Below are positions 15,013 to 22,824 of a stretch of DNA of 37,703 nt, piece by piece. Location of the stretch: NCBI GenBank assembly GCA_020629935.1, contig JAHDCJ010000002.1, forward strand, positions 72,601 to 110,303, given 5' to 3'. How positions within the stretch are numbered: position 1 is the first letter of the stretch; each line of letters begins with the position of its first letter. The translations under genes were made by a program, and so were the position numbers. The notes under the pieces are model-generated. The model was not told where the DNA came from. It did no database searches and saw nothing but the letters and a program-made list of their open reading frames with translations. The stretch comes from Saprospiraceae bacterium (GTDB lineage: Bacteria > Bacteroidota > Bacteroidia > Chitinophagales > Saprospiraceae).

Positions 15013-16002
15013 TCAGTAGCCGCGCATGAGATATCTGTCTTTTCCAATTTGAACAATACTCACGGTTTTTTCTGCATTGGTAAAAACGGAAATAACTTGC
15101 ACAGAAGAATTTTTTGCTTCAAGATCAAATGAATATCGTTGTTCTGGATTAAGCGAACCAGTCTTTCGAGTATTTGAACTGGTAATTACAAAAACTTTAT
15201 CTTCTTGATTGCTCAAGGTTTCCCCATCTACACTTTCATAATCATAGTATTTTAAATGGACCTCATATTTAGTTTTATCTTTTTTACCCGTAGTATCTAC
15301 AGTACGAACAAATTCAATAGAAAGGCTATCTTTCATCCGCACTCTTTTTTGCGCACCTTGTTGTGTTAAGATATGAAAAGGACTTACGCTTTTTCCCCAA
15401 AGTTCGTCAAGATCCGTAAGCGTCAATTCTCCTTTGTCTGTAAAATATTCGTTTTCATTAAAATTGGTAGCATCAGGAATCATGGCATTGAAAAACACGA
15501 CTTGTTCTTCCTGTCTCGACTGTTTGAAAACTAACACATCTACTTGGTTTTTTGCATTTAAATAAATCTTAAGGTTTCCTTGTTTCGATGGATTTTGAGC
15601 ATCCATAAAAGACATTAAAAAACCATAAGATTCGGAGGTGGTAGAATTAATAGAATAAGAACCTTCATAATCTCCTCCCTGAACGTAGAGATAGTTTGGG
15701 GTAACTAAAAAGCAAACTTCACCAGGATAAATGCCCTCTTTTTCTCCATCTGTAAAACCAATTTCATTTGGACAAAATCGGTATCCTTGTAATTCTTCGG
15801 GTCCACTAAATTTACGATCAGTTACATAACTATGATATTCGTTTTGTGCAAACAAAGAAGAACCCATTAATAAGAACAAGGCCCACAATAATAAATATTC
15901 GTAAAAAGAAATTCGAGTGATTTCTTTAGTAATCGTGCGAACTTGAGTTTTATTTTTTTTTGGAAGAAAATGAGAGGTATTGGGTAGATTATTATTGAAC
16001 AT
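15013..16002 (-). CDS. Exported protein of unknown function, 329 aa
   Basis: I do not recognise the family. The first roughly 33 residues are basic and hydrophilic. A hydrophobic segment (about 34-52, YEYLLLWALFLLMGSSLFA) follows, with a signal-peptidase-like end before QNEYH. This is a signal peptide with a long n-region, or a membrane anchor. The mature part is rich in Asp, Glu, Tyr and beta-type strands and contains two early Cys (in RFCPNEIG and GEVCFLV) that could form a disulfide. No catalytic motif, lipobox or T9SS sorting domain is visible. It is divergent from the patatin-like gene and stands alone after prs. A later Met (M47) would destroy the signal sequence, so I keep the ATG at 16002. 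Confidence 0.7.
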   Translation of the reverse strand: MFNNNLPNTSHFLPKKNKTQVRTITKEITRISFYEYLLLWALFLLMGSSLFAQNEYHSYVTDRKFSGPEELQGYRFCPNEIGFTDGEKEGIYPGEVCFLVTPNYLYVQGGDYEGSYSINSTTSESYGFLMSFMDAQNPSKQGNLKIYLNAKNQVDVLVFKQSRQEEQVVFFNAMIPDATNFNENEYFTDKGELTLTDLDELWGKSVSPFHILTQQGAQKRVRMKDSLSIEFVRTVDTTGKKDKTKYEVHLKYYDYESVDGETLSNQEDKVFVITSSNTRKTGSLNPEQRYSFDLEAKNSSVQVISVFTNAEKTVSIVQIGKDRYLMRGY

Positions 16003-16094
16003 TCTGAAAAATTTAAATAAGTTTGTTGGAAGGAATGATTTTTGTATTCTTTTTTAAACATTCAAAAGAATAATCTAAATTCCAGATCCTATTT

Positions 16095-16126
16095 TTTGTG
16101 AAATAAAATACTACATTTATCCTTTG
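16095..16126 (+). promoter_or_regulatory. Candidate promoter of the patatin-like gene
   Basis: TTTG at 16095-16098 is followed after 19 nt by TATCCTTTG (16118-16126). This resembles the Bacteroidota -33 / -7 pair, but with three rather than two bases between TA and TTTG. The ATG lies about 70 nt downstream. Confidence 0.3.
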
Positions 16127-16198
16127 TATAGAAAAAATTAGACCAAAAAATAAGGCTATTTCCCCAAATAAAAAAAAATAGTGGATTCTTAATAAATT

Positions 16199-18439
16199 AT
16201 GAAAGAAACCTTCCGAAATTTTTACTACTCATTTCCCACACAATTGATCATTTTGCATTTGCGAAATAATCATGCCTTACTGATCCTATGGCTAGTTTCT
16301 ACAGGCTTTTTACTTGGTTGGTTTGGTAAAGGATACGGAATGAAATATCTTTTTTTGGATCCTGAATATTTCGGTAGAGTAGACTTTTGGAGCTTCCTTA
16401 TTGTAGGGCAAGCATTTGGTGGATTTTGGATGACTTGGAATCTAACTATTTACATTCTTAAAAGTTATCGTTTTCCTTTTTTAGCCTCATTAGATCGACC
16501 ATTTTTAAAATTTACAATCAATAATAGCATCATCCCTATTACCTTTTTGATTTTTTATTTGGTGTCGATAATCCGTTTTCAATGGTATAATGAATTTGCT
16601 GAAGAGTATAGTATTGTCTTTTATTGTATTGGTTTTATTCTTGGGGTAAGCATTTCCATTATCATTACAGCCATTTATTTTAATTTGACGAATAAGGATA
16701 TTTTTAACTTTCAAAAGATTAAAAAATATAAAGGTCCAAACCCTCCAGGAAGCCGAAAGAAGGAAACGGATTTAGAATTGACTGCTCGTATTCAACGCGA
16801 TGCATGGCGCGTAGATTATTATTATAATAATCGATTACAATCTAAAATAGTAAGAGATGTTCGTCATTATGATCCAGAAATATTAGTCAAGGTTTTTCGG
16901 CAAAACCACTCCAATGCCTTAATGTTTCAGATTATCAGTTTATTGGTTTTGGTACTCTTAGGTTTGATGGTGGAAAATAAATTTTTTCGAATTCCAGCAG
17001 GAGCAAGTATCTTTGTTTTTCTTGCTGTCTTAACTAGTCTTCTTGGCCTTTTAAGTTATTGGGTCCGTGGTTGGCGAACTACAGGATTTATTCTTCTTTT
17101 TATTGGACTTAATTACCTTACGAGTTTGCCTTGGATAAAATATGAAAACAAGGCCTATGGTTTAGATTATACCAAAGAACGCCTAGATTATTCCTATGAT
17201 AATTTGAAGGCAATCTGTACAGATTCGATTTATTTGGAAGACAAGGCAAATACACAAGCGATTCTTTCTAAATGGCAAAGCCAATTTGGTACAGGAAGGC
17301 TACTCCGAAAACCTTCTTTAGTCATCATTAATATTAGCGGCGGAGGATTGAGAGCGGGCGTTTGGGGAACTCATGTCGTACAACAAGTAGATAGCTTATT
17401 GTCTGGTCGACTAATGGATCACACCGTATTAATGACTGGCGCATCAGGAGGGATGTTTGGGGCTGCTTTTGTAAGGGATTTATTTATAGAAAAACAACAA
17501 AATGATTCCATCAATTGGCATAATAAAATCTACTTCGATCAAATTTCTAAGGACTTATTGAATCCTATCGTTTTTACCATTCTGACCAATGACTTTTTTA
17601 TGCCTTGGCGAAAATTTGAACAAGACCAGCAATGGTATCATTTAGATCGGGGGTATATTATTGAAAAACAGTTGATGGAAAATACCAATGGCTTATTGAA
17701 CAAAAAAATAATGGATTACCAAGCCTTGGAACAGGAAGCTAAAATTCCAATGTTAATGGTAACCCCAACCATAATTAATGATAGCCGAAGACTCATCATC
17801 TCCGCGCAACCTGCAAGTTATTTAATGCGGCATCCTGTAAGTCTCGAAAAACCAAATTTAACAGAGATTGATGCGGTCGATTTCAATCGACTTTTTGTTG
17901 ATCATGGAGGTGAAAATTTGACTATGCGTTCGGCTCTTCGAATGAATGCCACTTACCCATATATTTTGCCACAAGTACAATTTCCTACAAAACCAGCAAT
18001 TCGAGTCATTGATGCCGGATGGACAGATAATTATGGAATTGAAACTGCAGGTCGATTTTTAAACACCTTTGAAGATTGGGTAAATAAGTATGTAGGAAAT
18101 GTGGTGCTCATTCAAATTAGAGGTTCTGAAAAAGTAGCTCCTATAGATAAGGATTATAAGCCTGGCTTTATGGATAAATATTTTAGCCCTGTGGGTATTG
18201 CTGCTCAAATACCCGACATGCAAGATTACAACCAAGATGATCAACTCAATTATCTAAGTAAAACTTTTGGAAAAGATCGCTTTCATTTAGTACGATTTAT
18301 TTATAAACCAAGCAAAGAAAACGAACGGGCTTCCATGAGCTTTCATTTAACGGAAAGGGAGAAACAGGATATCTATAATGCATTTTATTTAGAGCATAAT
18401 CAAAAAAGCCTATCTAGGTTAAAAGACTTGGTTCGATAA
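16199..18439 (+). CDS. Multi-pass membrane protein with patatin-like phospholipase domain, 746 aa
   Basis: The N-terminal half has about seven hydrophobic segments (around residues 25-42, 65-87, 108-126, 138-162, 240-258, 266-288 and 294-312), with a charged cytoplasm-like loop at about 165-235. The patatin-like hydrolase follows from about residue 370: oxyanion loop ISGGGLRAG (379-387), nucleophile S416 in TGASGG (GxSxG type), and the dyad aspartate D605 in VIDAGWTDNYG, where family members usually have DGG. Patatin-like proteins hydrolyse acyl esters of phospholipids or other lipids, so membrane-lipid remodelling is the natural inference. The substrate is unknown. The stop is two bases from the convergent rlmB stop. 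Confidence 0.85.
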   Translation: MKETFRNFYYSFPTQLIILHLRNNHALLILWLVSTGFLLGWFGKGYGMKYLFLDPEYFGRVDFWSFLIVGQAFGGFWMTWNLTIYILKSYRFPFLASLDRPFLKFTINNSIIPITFLIFYLVSIIRFQWYNEFAEEYSIVFYCIGFILGVSISIIITAIYFNLTNKDIFNFQKIKKYKGPNPPGSRKKETDLELTARIQRDAWRVDYYYNNRLQSKIVRDVRHYDPEILVKVFRQNHSNALMFQIISLLVLVLLGLMVENKFFRIPAGASIFVFLAVLTSLLGLLSYWVRGWRTTGFILLFIGLNYLTSLPWIKYENKAYGLDYTKERLDYSYDNLKAICTDSIYLEDKANTQAILSKWQSQFGTGRLLRKPSLVIINISGGGLRAGVWGTHVVQQVDSLLSGRLMDHTVLMTGASGGMFGAAFVRDLFIEKQQNDSINWHNKIYFDQISKDLLNPIVFTILTNDFFMPWRKFEQDQQWYHLDRGYIIEKQLMENTNGLLNKKIMDYQALEQEAKIPMLMVTPTIINDSRRLIISAQPASYLMRHPVSLEKPNLTEIDAVDFNRLFVDHGGENLTMRSALRMNATYPYILPQVQFPTKPAIRVIDAGWTDNYGIETAGRFLNTFEDWVNKYVGNVVLIQIRGSEKVAPIDKDYKPGFMDKYFSPVGIAAQIPDMQDYNQDDQLNYLSKTFGKDRFHLVRFIYKPSKENERASMSFHLTEREKQDIYNAFYLEHNQKSLSRLKDLVR

Positions 18440-18441
18440 AC

Positions 18442-19185
18442 TCAACTTCGTTGGCGTAGCACTTCATACAAAAGAATTCCGCTAGCTACAGATACATTAT
18501 AAGAATCTGTTTGACCGACTTGTGGAATGCGACAAAGTTGATCAGAAATACTCGTCATGTGTGCACTAATTCCATCGCCTTCTGAACCCATCACAATAGC
18601 TGTTGGGATAGTAAAATCCACTTCATAAACCATTTGAGTCCCTTCAAGTGAAGTGGCCACCACTTGCACCCCAGAATCTTTTAAGTATTGAATAACGTTG
18701 CTCAAACTATTGGTTCTACAAACCCGTAAAGCGTTTAATGCTCCTGCGGACGTTTTCATTGCTTCGGCATTAATGCGAGCAGCCCCTTTTAATGGAACCA
18801 CAATGGCATGGGCACCTGCACATTCTGCGGATCGAGCAATAGAGCCAAAGTTTCTAACATCCGTTACATTTTCTAAAATGACAATTAAAGGTACTTCGCC
18901 TTTCTCATAAGCAAAAGGCAATACATCATCGATGTTATAATAAGGGATTAAAGAAACAAAGGCTAAGATACCTTGATGATTTCCTTTGGTAAACTTAGAT
19001 AAGCGTTCCTTAGGTGCATATTGGAGGGTTATTCCATGTGCTTTAGTCAGTTTCCTCACTTCTTTTTCAAATTCACCACGTGTGCCTTTCTGCAACATTA
19101 CTTTATCCAATGGTCTGCCTGCACGAATGGCATCTAATACTGGATGTCGACCATAAATAAGGGATGAGTCTTTTTTTTCTGCCAT
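18442..19185 (-). CDS. rlmB: 23S rRNA 2'-O-ribose methyltransferase RlmB, SpoU family, 247 aa
   Basis: RlmB methylates the 2'-O of G2251 (E. coli numbering) in 23S rRNA using SAM. The N-terminal substrate-binding domain (IYGRHPVLDAIRAG, then NHQGILAFVS) precedes the SPOUT knot. SPOUT motif 1 is ENVTDVRNFGSIARSAE (about 105-121), motif 2 is IVMGSEGDGI (197-206) and motif 3 is SYNVSVASGILLYEVLRQR (228-246). I start at the ATG at 19185, because the longer frame begins with TTG three codons upstream. It is the last gene of a three-gene unit with the metallo-hydrolase and the small conserved protein. Other SpoU members (TrmH) are the alternative, but the length and N-terminal domain favour RlmB. 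Confidence 0.93.
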   Translation of the reverse strand: MAEKKDSSLIYGRHPVLDAIRAGRPLDKVMLQKGTRGEFEKEVRKLTKAHGITLQYAPKERLSKFTKGNHQGILAFVSLIPYYNIDDVLPFAYEKGEVPLIVILENVTDVRNFGSIARSAECAGAHAIVVPLKGAARINAEAMKTSAGALNALRVCRTNSLSNVIQYLKDSGVQVVATSLEGTQMVYEVDFTIPTAIVMGSEGDGISAHMTSISDQLCRIPQVGQTDSYNVSVASGILLYEVLRQRS

Positions 19186-19198
19186 GATTTTCAAGGAT

Positions 19199-19969
19199 TT
19201 AGGATGGAATATCGATTTTTAATCCATCATAAGCAAGGAATACATTTGGAGGTAATTGTGCTTGAATTTCCTCATGTAAACCTAAAAGATGGCTTGCATG
19301 TGTAAGGTAAGCTATTTCTGGTTTTATTTGATCAATAAGAGCCAAGGCTTCCTCTAAAGTGAGATGCGAATGATGAGGTTTATGTCGTAGAGCACTTAAT
19401 ACAAGAACCTTTACTCCTTTTATTTTTTTCATCTCTTCTGGAGCTATGGTTTTTACATCTGTAAGGTAAACGAAATCGCCAAAACGAAATCCCATCACAG
19501 GGAGTTGACCATGCATGACTTCAATCGGAGTAATTTGAAGACCATCAAAATTAATGATTTTATCTTTTTCAATAGTATGAAAAACCAAACGAGGTACTCC
19601 AGGATAAAACGGTTTTGTAAAAATATAATAGAAGGCTTTTTCCAATTCTTTTTGTACATGCTTCGTAGCATAAATTGGCATATCCTTTTCATACCTAAAA
19701 TTAATAGGCCGTACATCATCTAAACCCGCAATATGATCTCTATGTTCGTGGGTAATTAAAATGGCGTCTATATCTTTTACCTGAGCCCGAAGCATTTGAT
19801 ATCGAAAGTCTGGTCCCGCATCAACAAGAATGTTTTGGCCATTAATTTGCACAAGTATGGCACAACGTAACCGATGATCTTTTGGATTTGTAGAAAGACA
19901 AACCTCGCAATCACAACCAATGACTGGAACGCCTTGGGAGGTGCCTGTACCAAGAAAAGTGACTTCCAT
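19199..19969 (-). CDS. MBL-fold metallo-hydrolase, PhnP-like cyclic phosphodiesterase type, 256 aa
   Basis: The metallo-beta-lactamase fold carries the di-metal site HEHRDH (74-79), H153 in VMHG, D171 in YLTD and a later His in LTHASH (222-227). The N-terminal GTGTSQGVPVIGCDCEVC has C19, C21 and C24, matching the structural zinc site of PhnP. PhnP hydrolyses 5-phosphoribosyl 1,2-cyclic phosphate in phosphonate catabolism. No phn genes are present here, so another cyclic phosphodiester substrate is possible. It lies 2 nt after the upstream 107-residue gene and about 14 nt before the rlmB ATG, indicating an operon. It should be cytosolic. Confidence 0.88.
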   Translation of the reverse strand: MEVTFLGTGTSQGVPVIGCDCEVCLSTNPKDHRLRCAILVQINGQNILVDAGPDFRYQMLRAQVKDIDAILITHEHRDHIAGLDDVRPINFRYEKDMPIYATKHVQKELEKAFYYIFTKPFYPGVPRLVFHTIEKDKIINFDGLQITPIEVMHGQLPVMGFRFGDFVYLTDVKTIAPEEMKKIKGVKVLVLSALRHKPHHSHLTLEEALALIDQIKPEIAYLTHASHLLGLHEEIQAQLPPNVFLAYDGLKIDIPS

Positions 19970-19971
19970 AG

Positions 19972-20295
19972 TTAGTTCGTAGAGCTATCCGTTTCTTCCT
20001 CAATAATGCCTTCTTCTTGCTCTTTGTTTTGTTGAAGCATTTTTTCAATTTTTTTATAAAATTGAGCAGAAGAATCCCTTAGCTTTCTTTGATCAAAATC
20101 AATATGCTGCAAGATGTCAAGCATGCAATTGATTCGAGCTTCGGTATCGTAAAATCGATTAATGACAATAATGTTTTTATTTTCTACTATACAATACCCC
20201 GATTGAAAACTCCCTTTTTCAAAACGGACTTTATATTCTAAATCATTAAAGATTTCTTCGATTTTTTTTAAAGTATATTTGCTGTATTTAAACAT
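19972..20295 (-). CDS. Small conserved protein of unknown function, 107 aa
   Basis: I know this type only as a conserved hypothetical of Bacteroidota. The core (EEIFNDLEYKVRFEKGSFQSG, then IIVINRFYDTEARINCMLDIL) reads as a mixed alpha/beta domain. The C-terminal 25 residues are acidic and low-complexity. There is no signal peptide or membrane segment. It is the first gene of the operon with the PhnP-like hydrolase (stop and next start almost touch) and rlmB. A candidate -7 element lies about 110 nt upstream. Confidence 0.75.
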   Translation of the reverse strand: MFKYSKYTLKKIEEIFNDLEYKVRFEKGSFQSGYCIVENKNIIVINRFYDTEARINCMLDILQHIDFDQRKLRDSSAQFYKKIEKMLQQNKEQEEGIIEEETDSSTN

Positions 20296-20400
20296 ATATT
20301 TGGTTAAAGTGTACCCTTAGGACAACAAGAAGGAAAGCAATTTCGTTTATATATTGTTGATTTTATTGAAAAAAAAGCATGAAATCATTCCTTCCTATCA

Positions 20401-20450
20401 TACAAATTTAAAAGTTATTTTCGAATTAGCCTTCTTTATTTAAATTTGTA
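20401..20450. promoter_or_regulatory. Divergent promoter region with 12-bp inverted repeat
   Basis: TACAAATTTAAA (20401-20412) and its exact reverse complement TTTAAATTTGTA (20439-20450) flank a 26-nt spacer. Each arm contains TAAATTTG, an exact TAnnTTTG -7 match: on the minus strand at 20410-20403 for the three-gene operon, and on the plus strand at 20441-20448 for the outer-membrane barrel gene (ATG about 30 nt downstream). No clear -33 elements were seen. Confidence 0.45.
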
Positions 20451-20479
20451 CTCTAATAAGGCTTAAAAAAATCTGGAAG

Positions 20480-21085
20480 ATGTTGAAAAAAATGATAATC
20501 TGTAGTCTTTGTCTGTTTATTGCAGTAATGGGCTATAGTCAAGATGATATAGAAGAAAAAGAATCTCGAACCTTTATTTTTACCGTATTGGGAGGAGGAA
20601 ATTTTGCCCAAATCGATGGAGATAGTTTAGCGGGGTATCATAAACCAGGATTTAATGTCGGAGGGCGTGTGCAAATCGTAGTACATAAAAATTTTCAACC
20701 AAGTATAGAAATTGCATATAGTCAAAAAGGGAGTAGCTCTACTTTTTTTAAAAAACCTGAGATTTTATTTGTGTTAGATTATGCACAAATTCCTGTGATG
20801 TTGAATTATGTGGATCGTCGAGTGATGTTTAGTGCTGGAATGGCTTATGCACAATTGATTCGATCAAAAGTGACCATTCGAGGAAATGATGAGCCTGCCA
20901 TTTTAGATCAATACAAAAAGTCAGATATTAGTTTTATCGCTGGGGCTACATTTTTTATGACCAAAAACCTAGGCGTCAATTTACGCTGGGAACGGTCTGT
21001 CGCTAATTTACTGAAAGCTCCTGCACAAGGAATAGATTCACAAGTAAATAAATTAATTACGCTTCGAGCGGCTTGGAAGTTTTAA
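20480..21085 (+). CDS. Outer-membrane beta-barrel protein (PorT-like family), 201 aa
   Basis: A signal peptide (about residues 1-20, ending VMGYSQ) leads to a chain of alternating amphipathic strands typical of small 8-stranded barrels: FIFTVLGGGNFAQI, GFNVGGRVQIVVHK, FQPSIEIAYSQKGS, AQIPVMLNYVD and LGVNLRWERSV. It ends with RAAWKF, an aromatic C-terminus as in many outer-membrane proteins. The PF13568-type 'outer membrane protein beta-barrel domain' is the best fit. The function is unknown; members range from structural porins to T9SS PorT-like factors. Its stop is 10 nt from the stop of the convergent TPR gene. Confidence 0.78.
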   Translation: MLKKMIICSLCLFIAVMGYSQDDIEEKESRTFIFTVLGGGNFAQIDGDSLAGYHKPGFNVGGRVQIVVHKNFQPSIEIAYSQKGSSSTFFKKPEILFVLDYAQIPVMLNYVDRRVMFSAGMAYAQLIRSKVTIRGNDEPAILDQYKKSDISFIAGATFFMTKNLGVNLRWERSVANLLKAPAQGIDSQVNKLITLRAAWKF

Positions 21086-21095
21086 ACGCATTGGT

Positions 21096-22502
21096 TTAAG
21101 CTTTCTCTTGATACATTTGAATCATCATTTGTACATCTTTATCCTCTTTTAAGGAAGGATCAATATCATACAAAGAAGTATGTAAATCAAAATTTTGTTG
21201 TAAAGCATTTTGCAATGTTTGCAAGGCCGCTTTTTTACAACCCATAGGAATTAAACAGGCCGTTTGGCAATAATCAAGGGCTACGTCATCAGAATAAACA
21301 TAGGCTTCTTCGATTACCTCTAAAGCGATTTCATACATACCTAGCTCCATAAGAAAAGAAGAAAACTGAATCCACCGTTCACTTTCTTCTGGAGCAAGAT
21401 CTGTAGCAATTCGAAACATTTCTAAGGCCTTTTCATTTTCTTCCATAGCCGCATAAGCAAGGCCTAAAGCAGAAAGATAATCGGCATTTTGTCCATTAAG
21501 TTTGATGGCTTTATTATAGGCACTAATTGCGCTTACCCAATATCCTTCTTGTGCATAACATTCTCCCATTCGAAAGAATGTATTGTCGCTTTGTGGATCG
21601 AGTTTAACGGCTTTTAGATAATACTCCTTGGCGGTTCCTAAAATTTCTAATCGTTCAAAACACTGGCCAAGACGTGTGTATAAATCGGCATCAGGCTTAA
21701 TATGCTCCAATGCATCAAGGTAAGATTCAATTGCTTTTTCAAATAAATTTAATTTGAAATAAGATTCTGAACGATCTCGATAAGCAAACTCAAAGTTTTC
21801 TTCGATTACGATTGCAAAGTCAAAAGCTTCTGCGGCTTTTTCATAATTTTCTAAACAGAAATAGGCATGACCTAAATTGTACCAAGCTTGATGTGAATAA
21901 GGATCAATATCAATAACAGCGGTATGTATTTCTACCGATTCTTTATATTTTCCTGATAATTCTACACATAACCACATACGGTCTAAAGCCGCACTATGTT
22001 TAGGATTCACTTTTAATGCTTTGCCTAAGGCTTGAAAGCATTTGTCCATTTGATCCATATCCTCATAAATTTGAGAAAAGGATAAATAGATTTCATCATG
22101 TTCTTCTTTTGGAAAATTTTGCAACGATTGTTTTAATGTATTCAATGCCTCTGGGAAAAGACCTTTCCAAGAATAAGCTTCCGCTTTTAAGAGATAAAGT
22201 TCTAATTCTGAAGCATCATATAATTCCGCTTGTGCTAAAACGACTAAAGCGGTATCTGCATCATTTTTTTCTAAAACTAACTGTGCTTTTCGTATATAAA
22301 AATGGCTAGAAAAAGGATGTTGCTCTAAAGCGATATTTACGACTTCAATCGCACGTTCAACTTGGTGGCGATTTTCATAATAATCAATTAATACCTTAAA
22401 AGACGATTGCTCAAAGAAACTCAACTCATTATTGCGCAACATCTCTTCAAATTGATGCGCTAATAATATAGCATCTTCTTCATTATATTGATTTAAGGGC
22501 AT
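21096..22502 (-). CDS. Tetratricopeptide repeat protein, 468 aa
   Basis: Almost the whole chain is built of 34-residue TPR units, about a dozen from residue 10 to 460. The clearest are HQAWYNLGHAYFCLENYEKAAEAF and DNTFFRMGECYAQEGYWVSAISAY. There is no signal peptide or membrane segment, so a cytosolic scaffold role is likely. No catalytic motif is seen. The protein is unusually acidic. It is convergent with the barrel gene and divergent from the M1 peptidase gene, so it is probably monocistronic. Confidence 0.88.
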   Translation of the reverse strand: MPLNQYNEEDAILLAHQFEEMLRNNELSFFEQSSFKVLIDYYENRHQVERAIEVVNIALEQHPFSSHFYIRKAQLVLEKNDADTALVVLAQAELYDASELELYLLKAEAYSWKGLFPEALNTLKQSLQNFPKEEHDEIYLSFSQIYEDMDQMDKCFQALGKALKVNPKHSAALDRMWLCVELSGKYKESVEIHTAVIDIDPYSHQAWYNLGHAYFCLENYEKAAEAFDFAIVIEENFEFAYRDRSESYFKLNLFEKAIESYLDALEHIKPDADLYTRLGQCFERLEILGTAKEYYLKAVKLDPQSDNTFFRMGECYAQEGYWVSAISAYNKAIKLNGQNADYLSALGLAYAAMEENEKALEMFRIATDLAPEESERWIQFSSFLMELGMYEIALEVIEEAYVYSDDVALDYCQTACLIPMGCKKAALQTLQNALQQNFDLHTSLYDIDPSLKEDKDVQMMIQMYQEKA

Positions 22503-22824
22503 AGTCGTGTGTTTTATTAAGCCACAAAGTACAAAATAAGAAGTATCAGATTGATTAACCTAAAATTTTTGCGTGACAGTCTAAGTACTTCTAGATTAAG
22601 GGTATTTTTAATTTGTTTTTGAAAAAATCATGCCCCATTTTTGTAACATTGTTTTAATTAGACTCGTTAACGTATGAAAGCAGATGATATATAAGTTTTT
22701 TGGGAATTCAAATGAATTTATCTTTATTTGGGTCAAAATGGTTCTATAACTACAGATGTGGTTATTTTTTAATACAAAACCTGCTGAAAGCTTTTACTTA
22801 CTGCATTACAAAAAAAACGAATAG
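22503..22824. other. 322-bp divergent intergenic region, no gene seen
   Basis: The region separates the minus-strand TPR gene from the plus-strand M1 peptidase gene and should hold both promoters. It is AT-rich, and I found no exact TAnnTTTG element, no RNA gene and no strong hairpin. Near matches (for example TATAAGTTTT around 22689-22698) are too weak to call. Confidence 0.5.

Noticed and set aside
15867..16061. 64-codon frame overlapping the start of the unknown exported gene
   Set aside because: It overlaps the signal sequence of the better-supported frame and has no coding character of its own.
16199..18439. Patatin-like gene as a CBASS effector (CapV-like)
   Set aside because: No cyclic-nucleotide synthase or accessory gene is adjacent, and the protein has a multi-pass membrane half. 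Neighbours are housekeeping genes.
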